Part shown: positions 1 through 7,304 of the stretch, in pieces | Numbering within the stretch: the stretch's first letter is position 1 | Layout: every line of letters begins with the position of its first letter | Assembly: GCA_964409505.1 (NCBI GenBank) | Contig: CAYPDK010000030.1 | Coordinates: 1 to 29,487, forward strand | Length of the DNA: 29,487 nt | Reading direction: 5' to 3' | Source: JADHZC01 sp964409505 | GTDB lineage: Bacteria; Pseudomonadota; Alphaproteobacteria; Rickettsiales; Rickettsiaceae | The notes under the pieces: model-generated | What the model saw: only the letters and a program-made list of their open reading frames with translations | What the model was told of the DNA's origin: nothing | Databases searched by the model: none | Position numbers and translations under genes: made by a program

Positions 1-1878
1 AATGCTGATACTATAGTAAGTGATGAAAAGCAAAATGAGAGTAATAGTGTTGATAAATTTAGTATAGGCCACGTAAATATAGATGTAAAAAATTTTGTAA
101 AGACAACAGTGCAACCCAAAGAGGTTGAGATTGTACCAGCGGCAGAAGATGATTTGTACAAAACAGTGCAGAGAGAGTACGGAACTGCAATTGTAACAAA
201 TGAGTTTGACCGGGTAGTAGAGGTTGCAGAGGTAGATGGTGAAGTTGTAGAGGTAGATAGTGAGGTTGCAGAGGTAGATGGTGAAGTTGTAGAAGGAGAT
301 AGGGAGGTTGTAGAGGTAGATAGGGAGATTGTAGAGGTAGATAGGGAGGTTGTAGAGGTTGCAGAAGGAGATAGGGAGACAACAGAGCAATCCGAAGAAT
401 CTGAAAACAGGGCAAATAATTCAGTGAAAGATACTAATTTAGCAAGCCCTGAGTCTGGTACAGAAAAAAGTAAGGATATAGGAATCACTCCGAAGAAGGG
501 AGCTAACAATTTATTAAAAATTTTTGTTCATGTAGACAATAATTTTTATGCTTCAGCAAAGGAAGATATGAAAGACTTTTTTTATAAAAATCAGGTTCAA
601 ATAATAGAAAAATTTATAACTTTAAGTTATCAAAATGGAAATAATAGTATTTTAACACAAATATTAAAAAATAATGTACAATATACATTGTATTGTCTTT
701 TAAAACAAGCTTTTGAGGATGTTGGACAGAGTGATTCCATGTTACAAAATCAGGAAAGAAACTTTTTAGAAATAAAGAATATTTTTTGTAAATATGTAGA
801 TAAGCAACTATTTATAAAAATACTCCAAAAAAAAGAACATTTGGAGATAATTTTTAATTCTGAATTTTTTAAAGAACACATGATCGATAATGAATGGAGA
901 GATAAGCTTTTTGAAGAACTTAATGAACAAACCAAGGTGGATGCTCAAAGTCAATCAATATTACCAGCTAATGCTTATACTATAGTAGGTAATTTTGTAG
1001 AGACGGCAGAAAAAGTTGAGAAAGTAATAATATTTAGAGTTGTAGAGACAACAGGGGGAGATAAGGAATGTGAAAAGACAATATACCAAGCTAAAGCTAG
1101 TTTTTTTTATGTTATGTATTTTGTTAAAGAAATGATTGGTAAGGGTATAGAATCTGTATTAAATATCTATCTTGATAATATATCCGTTATGTGCCACGCA
1201 AATGAAGATGAAAAAAGCGAAATTTTTCTTCATATTATAAAGAGTTTTTTGTTAGAGCAAACTAAAGGATTTCAATCTAACTTCATTTTGTTACCTTTTT
1301 TTTATAAGCAGTATTTTCAAGAGCAAAAAAAATTATTTGATAACATACCAAGCCTATTATGTGACATGATATATGCAGATGATCCGGAATTTTTTAAGAG
1401 CAGTTTTAGAGATTTGTTGCAGGTTCAAGGTAAAAAATTTAATATATCTTCTAGCTTAATAAAAAAGCTTACACAAGTTATTTCTAAGGAAGTAAATACA
1501 TTTTCTATAGAGAAAAGTGCAAAAACTAATAGCAAAATTTTTGAGCTATATTTTCAGGTTCGCTTGGATGTAGATTCTAAAAATGTGCTTAAATTTTTAT
1601 GTACTAAGGTAGAGCCTTGTAATAAATGGGTAGAGGCTTGGAATAAATTTATTTCTTTTTTTTTTAGAAGTAGTAATGAATTAACACTATATCAGCTTCA
1701 AGATGTAATAAAGCAGGAGTCTCATCTAGAGGATATATTTCCTGAGGTAGATGAAGGGTTGTTACAAGGGCATAACTCAAGTGAAGCTCACAAGCAGTTT
1801 AACGAAAATCATGATACGAAGCTTACAGGAGAATTACTAAGTGGAGATGAAGATGTGCCAAGTGGAGATGGGGTATAG
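1..1878 (+). CDS. Unrecognised large protein with heptad tandem repeats, 5' end outside the window
   Basis: The frame is open from base 1 to the stop at 1876-1878, giving at least 625 residues, so the true start probably lies to the left. A GTG at 109 is possible but has no Shine-Dalgarno. The visible N-terminal part is acidic and carries a run of seven-residue repeats of the type E-V-V-E-V-D-R (bases 220-375). A mixed-charge, probably helical region with no obvious domain follows, rich in Phe, Lys and Asn, ending in an acidic tail with a repeated S-G-D motif. No signal peptide or clear membrane helix is visible in the available part. A 20-bp stretch at 1-20 recurs with 18 matches at 970-989, so the gene seems to grow by internal duplication. 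I do not recognise the family. A lineage-specific surface or effector-like protein is an inference from repeats and lack of kin. It is convergent with dusB. Confidence 0.7.
   Translation, partial: NADTIVSDEKQNESNSVDKFSIGHVNIDVKNFVKTTVQPKEVEIVPAAEDDLYKTVQREYGTAIVTNEFDRVVEVAEVDGEVVEVDSEVAEVDGEVVEGDREVVEVDREIVEVDREVVEVAEGDRETTEQSEESENRANNSVKDTNLASPESGTEKSKDIGITPKKGANNLLKIFVHVDNNFYASAKEDMKDFFYKNQVQIIEKFITLSYQNGNNSILTQILKNNVQYTLYCLLKQAFEDVGQSDSMLQNQERNFLEIKNIFCKYVDKQLFIKILQKKEHLEIIFNSEFFKEHMIDNEWRDKLFEELNEQTKVDAQSQSILPANAYTIVGNFVETAEKVEKVIIFRVVETTGGDKECEKTIYQAKASFFYVMYFVKEMIGKGIESVLNIYLDNISVMCHANEDEKSEIFLHIIKSFLLEQTKGFQSNFILLPFFYKQYFQEQKKLFDNIPSLLCDMIYADDPEFFKSSFRDLLQVQGKKFNISSSLIKKLTQVISKEVNTFSIEKSAKTNSKIFELYFQVRLDVDSKNVLKFLCTKVEPCNKWVEAWNKFISFFFRSSNELTLYQLQDVIKQESHLEDIFPEVDEGLLQGHNSSEAHKQFNENHDTKLTGELLSGDEDVPSGDGV
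220..375 (+). repeat. 21-bp (heptad) tandem repeat inside the coding region
   Basis: About seven in-frame units code for E-V-A-E-V-D-G, E-V-V-E-V-D-S, E-V-A-E-V-D-G, E-V-V-E-G-D-R, E-V-V-E-V-D-R, E-I-V-E-V-D-R and a longer final E-V-V-E-V-A-E-G-D-R. Units differ by a few bases. Because 21 is a multiple of three, gain or loss of a unit keeps the frame, as in repeat-variable surface antigens. Confidence 0.9.
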
Positions 1879-1914
1879 TAGTTCCTATATTAGAATTATC
1901 TTACAAGAACAATT

Positions 1915-2892
1915 TTAATGTTGAAAATTAGATGAATAAAAATCAATAATAAAGTCTTTCACCTTTTCGGGGTTTTGTAGTTGGTTAACTCTAGAACGAA
2001 AAATACTGGAATTATTAATTCCTTTACTATACCAGCCAAGATGCTTTCTAGCTATTTGTATACCTAAAATATCACCATAATGTTCTAAAATAAGATCGTA
2101 ATGATTGAGTATTATGCTTAATTGGTTTTCTAAGGAAGGATTAGGGATTTCTTTACCTGTTTCTAAAAAATGAGCAATTTGATTTAATAACCATGGTCTA
2201 CCGTAACAACCTCTACCAATCATTATTCCATCAGCTCGTGAGAGTCTTAGGGCTTCTTGAGCTGTATGATAATTTACAATGTCGCCATTAACTATTAATG
2301 GTATTCTAAGTACATCTTTTACTTGTGCTACAAGTGACCAATCTGCTTTCCCGCTGAAAAATTGAGATCTAGTTCTTGCATGAACGGTTACCATTTGAAT
2401 TCCAGAATTCTCGGCAATTTTAGCTAAATGTGGAGCATTTTTTGTATTTGCATCCCAGCCAAGTCTCATTTTTACCGTAACTGGAATTTTTACTGCTTTT
2501 ACTGTTATTTCAAATATTTCTTGAGCAAGTTTCTCATCTTTCATAAGAGCAGATCCAGCATATCCGTTGACAATTTTCTTAGCTGGGCATCCAAAGTTGA
2601 GATCGATAATTTTTGCTCCCATATCTTCATTCATTTTAGCCGCCTGAGCAATCACATCAGGTTCGAATCCAGCCAACTGAACGCAAGCATTATTGCTAAA
2701 AATGTCTACTTTAGCCCTTCTAAATGCATCCTTAGTATGATTAATCATAGATCTACTTGCAATCATTTCAGATACCACAAGTCCTGCCCCGAACTTATGT
2801 ACCAATTTTCTATATGGCATGTCCGTTACTCCAGACATAGGAGCAAGAATTATATTATTTTTTAATTTAATTTTTCCTAATTGAATTTTCAT
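1915..2892 (-). CDS. dusB: tRNA-dihydrouridine synthase, DusB/NifR3 type
   Basis: FMN- and NADPH-dependent enzyme that reduces specific uridines in the tRNA D-loop to dihydrouridine. The 325 residues match the usual length. Near the N-terminus is the substrate/FMN barrel motif LAPMSGVTDMPYR. The NFGCPAKKI motif supplies the catalytic Cys, and the run KKIVNGYAGSAL after it is typical of DusB. Later come VTVHARTR, the IVNGDI strand and the phosphate-binding MIGRGCYGRPW. The ATG at 2890-2892 places the first barrel strand at the expected distance; no Shine-Dalgarno is evident. It is convergent with the repeat-bearing gene on its left and divergent from the tRNA on its right. In many alphaproteobacteria this family sits near ntr genes; that context is absent here. 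Confidence 0.93.
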   Translation of the reverse strand: MKIQLGKIKLKNNIILAPMSGVTDMPYRKLVHKFGAGLVVSEMIASRSMINHTKDAFRRAKVDIFSNNACVQLAGFEPDVIAQAAKMNEDMGAKIIDLNFGCPAKKIVNGYAGSALMKDEKLAQEIFEITVKAVKIPVTVKMRLGWDANTKNAPHLAKIAENSGIQMVTVHARTRSQFFSGKADWSLVAQVKDVLRIPLIVNGDIVNYHTAQEALRLSRADGIMIGRGCYGRPWLLNQIAHFLETGKEIPNPSLENQLSIILNHYDLILEHYGDILGIQIARKHLGWYSKGINNSSIFRSRVNQLQNPEKVKDFIIDFYSSNFQH

Positions 2893-2958
2893 AAATCATT
2901 ATATTATTTATTTTCTATATTGTTCTATATATTAGTTCACTTTATTTTATAAAAACAA

Positions 2959-2987
2959 TGGACTTACTACAAATAAATAAATATAAT
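2959..2987 (+). promoter_or_regulatory. Likely sigma-70 type promoter of the tRNA
   Basis: A TGGACT -35 (2959-2964, 4 of 6 matches) is followed after 17 bases by a perfect TATAAT -10 (2982-2987). Predicted transcription start is near 2994, giving a leader of about 47 bases before the tRNA. The inference is from motif match and position only. Confidence 0.6.
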
Positions 2988-3024
2988 GCTTGTATTAGAG
3001 AGTGTGTTGTGTGAGGGTATTATG

Positions 3025-3040
3025 TAGGTTATATAACCTA
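3025..3040. promoter_or_regulatory. Perfect 16-bp palindrome abutting the tRNA 5' end
   Basis: TAGGTTATATAACCTA is its own reverse complement and ends exactly one base before the tRNA. It could be a repressor-type operator within the transcribed leader, or a short hairpin affecting 5' processing by RNase P. The sequence does not decide between these. Confidence 0.6.
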
Positions 3041-3114
3041 GGGTTTGTAGCTCAGTTGGTTAGAGCGCACCGCTCATAACGGTAAGGTCGCAGGTTCAAG
3101 TCCTGCCAGACCCA
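3041..3114 (+). tRNA. tRNA with anticodon CAT (elongator Met, or Ile2 if lysidine-modified)
   Basis: The cloverleaf can be folded by hand. The acceptor stem is GGGTTTG with CAGACCC (one T:G pair). The D arm is GCTC/GAGC with the loop AGTTGGTTA. The anticodon loop is CTCATAA with CAT at 3075-3077. The T stem is GCAGG/CCTGC with loop TTCAAGT, and the discriminator is A. The top anticodon-stem pair (C27-A43) is mismatched. The G1-C72 pair argues against initiator tRNA, which has an unpaired 1-72. Elongator Met and the CAT isoleucine tRNA cannot be told apart with certainty by eye. The 3' CCA is not encoded (CTT follows), so it must be added after transcription. Confidence 0.95.
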
Positions 3115-3243
3115 CTTGAGAAAAATGTGGTATAAAATTAGTTACTTTGTACGTGATGGGAGAACTCAAGAATAATGAGTCATTTTGGTGTGATATACTT
3201 AATTATGTCTAATGTTTAATGGTTATTTGCTTTTTAATAGAAT

Positions 3244-3717
3244 TTAGTTGAAGTATCTGTTATAGAATTCATGCTCTAGACCTAAAAATATAGTCCTTTC
3301 TATCTTCCGTCTTCTAATGAGAGCTTTTGATATGTTTTTTCTTATGTAAATCCATTTTAAAAATTCTTCGGCTGCATCTGAGAACAATTTAGCGTTTATT
3401 TTAGTTATAAGAATCGATTTTATAAATGCTCCTACGCCTATATTAAAAATAAGCGATATAAGAGCATCCAATTGATAATTCTTTAAAGGAACAAAAATAT
3501 TCTTGTATAGGTGTTTTTTAATTTGTAGAATATCCTTGATCAGTAAATCCTGAGCTTCATGTTCTGTAATTAACAAGTTCGATGATTTTGTATCAAATAT
3601 CCTATGTCCATATCCTATAGTTGTAAATCCTCCAGAACATATATATGGTCTAGCACAAAAGCCTTCCAAAGTTTTGATTAATCTCAGTAAATTTTGTGAT
3701 ACAGCAAAATTCGTCAT
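3244..3717 (-). CDS. Phage-type lysozyme (GH24), endolysin of the GTA module
   Basis: Muramidase that cleaves peptidoglycan to release phage or GTA particles. The 157 residues fit the T4/P21 lysozyme family. The catalytic Glu18 lies in LIKTLEGF and is followed by GGFTTIGYGH. Spacing is Glu18, eight residues, Cys27, five residues, Thr33: this is the E-8-(D/C)-5-T triad of the family in its Cys form, where T4 lysozyme has Asp20. The rest shows the usual all-helical lobe (YQLDALISLIFNIGVGAF, then a basic helix). No signal peptide or signal-anchor segment is present, so export would need the holin encoded 7 bases upstream. It is last in a four-gene minus-strand operon. R. capsulatus GTA uses a different endolysin family, so this gene may have been recruited separately. 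Confidence 0.9.
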   Translation of the reverse strand: MTNFAVSQNLLRLIKTLEGFCARPYICSGGFTTIGYGHRIFDTKSSNLLITEHEAQDLLIKDILQIKKHLYKNIFVPLKNYQLDALISLIFNIGVGAFIKSILITKINAKLFSDAAEEFLKWIYIRKNISKALIRRRKIERTIFLGLEHEFYNRYFN

Positions 3718-3724
3718 TTATTTG

Positions 3725-4192
3725 TTATTTGGTTGAAAAATAGTTTTTGTTACTCCAAATACCCTTAAAGGTTCTTTGTCCAAAATAAAAACTTATAATA
3801 CTTGCAAAAATAGCCTGATCTTCAATATCCCAAAACATGTTAAGAGACTCAAAAATAGGCATGTAAGATTTTATAGATTGGTATTGCAGTACTTTAACTG
3901 CAACATATATAATAAAAAAACCATAAGCTAATAATGGTCTTACGGAAGAATTTAAAGCCTCTACCCATGCAATACCTGACGAAAAGGAGTTATATAAATT
4001 TTTTTGTTCTAATAAGTCTTTTGATAAATGTAATTCTTCCATTTCTGCTTGGGATGTATGTTTTTTGAGTTCAGATTTTAAAGATATAATTTTAAGTTCG
4101 TGTTTTTTATCGTTAATATCCTTAAAATATTTTATTATTTCTGGGATAATTGAACTTATAAAACCTATAATAGAGGCGAGTACTGTTATCAT
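3725..4192 (-). CDS. GTA-type 3-TM holin
   Basis: Small membrane protein of 155 residues, resembling the 'holin of 3 TMs for gene-transfer release' family. Hydrophobic segments lie at about residues 3-20, 86-103 and 125-138. Between the first two is a charged, helical, probably cytoplasmic stretch (about 22-70). The segment SSVRPLLAYGFFIIYVAVK followed by a terminal helix ending FYFGQR matches the family's pattern of an Arg-Pro before TM2 and a short GxR after TM3. Its role would be to permeabilise the inner membrane so that the lysozyme encoded directly downstream reaches the wall. It begins 20 bases after the DUF2793 gene stop. No Shine-Dalgarno is visible. Confidence 0.85.
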   Translation of the reverse strand: MITVLASIIGFISSIIPEIIKYFKDINDKKHELKIISLKSELKKHTSQAEMEELHLSKDLLEQKNLYNSFSSGIAWVEALNSSVRPLLAYGFFIIYVAVKVLQYQSIKSYMPIFESLNMFWDIEDQAIFASIISFYFGQRTFKGIWSNKNYFSTK

Positions 4193-4212
4193 TTTCTATA
4201 TATTTAATCAAT

Positions 4213-4848
4213 TTAATTTAAATTTATGTTTTCAGATAAAATTTTAAGAAAAAATTTGTTTTGTTCTATAGGGTAGATTTTTAGAATGCGAGAATGGGAA
4301 CCTTTTATAGGTTGAAGTAGAGAATTAGTATTTTCACAAAAGATATTAGAAGAGAAAGTAAATTTATAGCTATTATTGGGGACTTGTTTGATTATTAGAG
4401 TAATGTTTTTACTCAGATCTGGTCTTAGAATAATATGAGAATCGGCAGCTAGGTATAATTTTATGTTAGAAGCATCATGATTTAGGAAATGTGTGCCAGA
4501 GATTCTTTCTGTAATCGGAGTTTCCTTAAAAATTACGACTTGCCAATTATCTTGTGAAAAAAGGTAGAATTTTTTTTTAGAAAACACAAAAAATATGGAA
4601 TTGGATTTTGGTTTTAAAAATTGGATCTCCTGACCCTGAAAAGATTTATAACATATATGATTTTTATATTTCCCCTCTAATAATATGTAGTTAGTGTTTA
4701 AATTAACGCATTCGGATGTAGAATGTATAAAGCTTTGTACCACATTATTTAAAAAATGATCAATAGTTAATAATGCTTCATTAAAAACAATTTCTTTATT
4801 TGTTCCATTGGGGACCATGTAATCTATTTGGTAATTATAGCTCTTCAT
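4213..4848 (-). CDS. DUF2793-domain protein, GTA tail/fibre-associated
   Basis: 211 residues. The N-terminal half follows the DUF2793 pattern: an early 'NEAL..ID' helix (KEIVFNEALLTIDHFLN), an 'YILLEGKYKN' segment where the family has '(R)YIV..GATG', then short strands ending in 'FYLFSQDNWQVV'. The C-terminal half (about 115-211) is beta-rich and unassigned. In many alphaproteobacteria a DUF2793 gene lies next to the GTA baseplate/host-specificity gene, as here, where it starts 31 bases after that gene's stop. The molecular job is not established; a surface fibre or spike function is the usual inference. Codon use and base composition match the neighbouring operon genes. Confidence 0.72.
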   Translation of the reverse strand: MKSYNYQIDYMVPNGTNKEIVFNEALLTIDHFLNNVVQSFIHSTSECVNLNTNYILLEGKYKNHICYKSFQGQEIQFLKPKSNSIFFVFSKKKFYLFSQDNWQVVIFKETPITERISGTHFLNHDASNIKLYLAADSHIILRPDLSKNITLIIKQVPNNSYKFTFSSNIFCENTNSLLQPIKGSHSRILKIYPIEQNKFFLKILSENINLN

Positions 4849-4879
4849 AAATATATTTAATTATAAATTGTAAGTAAAA

Positions 4880-7171
4880 TTATTTTGTATATGAAGACAT
4901 TATAGATACAGTAAATTTAGCACTAAGACCTAGTTTGGATAAATCTATATTTACATTAGTTTTTGTAAAAGAGAATACATATTGGGTTTGTAAATCTTGT
5001 AGTTTGATTTCGAAAATTTCTGCTTTTTCCTCTGAAAGAGAGTGCCATGAATCAATATAGGCTCTTCTTGGGACAAAGCTTAGTTTTAAGATATTATTTT
5101 CGATATTTTTACTTGTAATTAAAGGTCTTAGGGGGCTTTCTGAAATGTTGTTAAAGGTAAATTCTGCGTATGATAAGGTACTGAGTCTAAACAATAAAGT
5201 TTTATTGACAAATTTTTCTTCCATATCAAGAACGTTATTGAGTAAGTCTATGATAAGAAATTTTTCTCCGATTACATGTTGATTTATAAAATTTTCTGTA
5301 GCAAATTCTCCACGAATTAAGTTAGATATTTCATAAACATTTTTTGATATTTTAACAATAGAAAAAAATCTGATAAATTCATTTCCTAAACGAGCAATAT
5401 ACCATTTTTTTTGATATAAGATCTGCTCTATATCTGAATCAGAACGTATTCTAATTTTAGTTCTTACATCTGTAAAAAATATGTTGATATCATCCTCCTG
5501 GGAGATAGAAATAAGATCTGAGATAGCTTTTGATGGTTTTAGGTCTAGGACTTTTTGCCAAGAAGTATTTTCTTCTTTAAGCTTTATAAATAAGGAAGTA
5601 GATATAAATCCGTTTAAATATATTCCAACGTAGGGTTTTGTTGTATTTTCTAATTTAAATGGTAGCTCTAAGATAAAAAATTTTTGATCAAAGAATTTTT
5701 CTAAATCTTCTTTTTCAGCAAAATTTCCTGAAAAAGAGTCTAATTGAGAGTAGTATGTATTACTGTCTAATATTCCTGTAACATTAAGTTCAATTCCAAT
5801 AATTTTGATGCTTATGATTCTTAGATAGTAATTTTTATTTTCATATTTTAGTAATACAAAATTTGTGGGATAAATTTTACCCATATAGAAATATGGAAGC
5901 TTAAAATATATTATATGAGTTTCAGATGCTGAATTATTTAAAATTAGTTCTGCTCTATTTAATGCTTGTTTATGAGATAGCAAAATTTTATATCCTACAT
6001 TTAAATGATTGACATAATCGTTATCATCAGAAAAATCTACTTGTACGTGTTCTGTAAGATGTGTAGCACTATTTATGAAAAAAAAATCTATTCGATTTAT
6101 TATTGAAGATTTATTAACAGCTTTTATAGCTATATAACTGTTTTTAAATGATTTAATTAAGTCACCAGAATTTAGTTTTGTAAAATTTTGGTTATTTCTT
6201 GAGATAAAGTGGATGTTGTTATTTTGAGTATAAATATCAAAAAAATATATATTTCTTAGTAGATTAATCGCATTCCAACAAGAAATATTCGTTGTGAAAA
6301 TAATTCCTGATATTTGCTCTTCTGTATGTGTAAAATTTAGTGAATTTGCATGGATTTGAGCTTTTTGAGAAATCTCTGTTATAACAGAACTCAAAGCATT
6401 ATTATTTGTTTTTGTTAAATTAGTAGGCTCATTTGTTTCTACATTCGGGGTATTTGCATATCTTATTACGTGAAAGATAAAATTAGGAATAGAGTTATTA
6501 AACTCGGATATAGGAAAATTTTCAAAAATAATATAAGCAAGTCCTCTAAAAGCAGGAGCTCTGTCATTATTTTTACTCAAAATTAATGGATCAGGTATTT
6601 GGTCTTGAGATCCATTATATAATCTATAGTTGTATTTTTTTAAATCGAAAATTTTGTCTTTAATAAAAATATTTAAAAGGTTATGGATTTTTCCTTCACA
6701 GATTGCAACTGCAAAGGAGGTGTAGAAGACGAATTTTTTTTCGTTCGGAGCTTTATTTTCAATTTGAATTCTTATATCATCAATCCAAATAACTCTGCCA
6801 GCAGTTCTAGCCTCACCAAATATCAAAGCTATGTAAGATCCGTAATCTGCAGAATTAGTAAAAAAAGTACAATTTATAGGAGTGTTTTTTGCCTCTTGAT
6901 GGATCATAAGAGGATCCGCTTCTAAAGAGAAATCATTTAGTGGATCCTTTGCTCTTTTTTTGTGAGGAGAGAATAATATATAATCTAGAAAATTTTTAGA
7001 ATAATTTGATATGCTAGATATAATACCTCTACCATAAGACTTTAAACTAGAATCTAAAATTTCATAAAAATCATCCAAAGAATTTAGAGCAGTTTTAGAT
7101 TTAAATAGATTATTGATTAGAGAATTTTTAATTTTTTTTAATAATGTAAGATATATCATATCCAAATTCAT
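4880..7171 (-). CDS. GTA baseplate / host-specificity protein lacking the TIM-barrel domain
   Basis: 763 residues, against about 1300 for the family (GTA gene 15 type). Residues about 104-240 match the conserved N-terminal module: SADYGSYIALIFGEAR then AGRVIWIDDI, a FAVAICEG strand, YNGSQDQIPDPLI and FRGLAYIIFENFPI. About 260-480 match the tail_3-like module (for instance RAELILNN). About 590-645 match the C-terminal LGNEFIRFF and ISNLIRGEFATENF segments. The glycoside-hydrolase-like TIM barrel that normally sits between the first two modules is missing: only about 25 Asn/Thr-rich residues (238-262) join them. The first ~90 residues are a poorly conserved leader. It is the first gene of the operon, divergent from gltX, and no capsid or portal genes are in view. 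The frame is intact over 2.3 kb, so it is probably under selection. Confidence 0.88.
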   Translation of the reverse strand: MNLDMIYLTLLKKIKNSLINNLFKSKTALNSLDDFYEILDSSLKSYGRGIISSISNYSKNFLDYILFSPHKKRAKDPLNDFSLEADPLMIHQEAKNTPINCTFFTNSADYGSYIALIFGEARTAGRVIWIDDIRIQIENKAPNEKKFVFYTSFAVAICEGKIHNLLNIFIKDKIFDLKKYNYRLYNGSQDQIPDPLILSKNNDRAPAFRGLAYIIFENFPISEFNNSIPNFIFHVIRYANTPNVETNEPTNLTKTNNNALSSVITEISQKAQIHANSLNFTHTEEQISGIIFTTNISCWNAINLLRNIYFFDIYTQNNNIHFISRNNQNFTKLNSGDLIKSFKNSYIAIKAVNKSSIINRIDFFFINSATHLTEHVQVDFSDDNDYVNHLNVGYKILLSHKQALNRAELILNNSASETHIIYFKLPYFYMGKIYPTNFVLLKYENKNYYLRIISIKIIGIELNVTGILDSNTYYSQLDSFSGNFAEKEDLEKFFDQKFFILELPFKLENTTKPYVGIYLNGFISTSLFIKLKEENTSWQKVLDLKPSKAISDLISISQEDDINIFFTDVRTKIRIRSDSDIEQILYQKKWYIARLGNEFIRFFSIVKISKNVYEISNLIRGEFATENFINQHVIGEKFLIIDLLNNVLDMEEKFVNKTLLFRLSTLSYAEFTFNNISESPLRPLITSKNIENNILKLSFVPRRAYIDSWHSLSEEKAEIFEIKLQDLQTQYVFSFTKTNVNIDLSKLGLSAKFTVSIMSSYTK

Positions 7172-7304
7172 GATTCATATATAGAATAGGTGTATCTATT
7201 AGTAACATGATAGACAAGATCCACTAAGATATGATTTTATTAAATTTAAGTAAATATAATAGAATTAATCTATAATAAGTTTATAACCAAGCATATAAGT
7301 GAGT

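Noticed and set aside
59..415. Minus-strand reading frame of 118 codons rich in Leu-Pro repeats
   Set aside because: It is the antisense shadow of the 21-bp repeat in the plus-strand gene; the repeat keeps this frame open by periodicity, and it has no start signal or family.
2428..2865. Plus-strand 145-codon frame inside dusB
   Set aside because: It is fully antisense to a convincing dusB and resembles no family.
3115..3184. Inverted repeat CTTGAG/CTCAAG and the small palindrome AATGAGTCATT after the tRNA, as a terminator
   Set aside because: The loop is 44 bases for the first and neither is followed by a T-run, so terminator function is not supported.
7255..7276. Two TATAAT hexamers before gltX as defined promoters
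   Set aside because: Neither has a -35 match at proper spacing, and TATAAT by chance is frequent in this base composition, so I did not list them.
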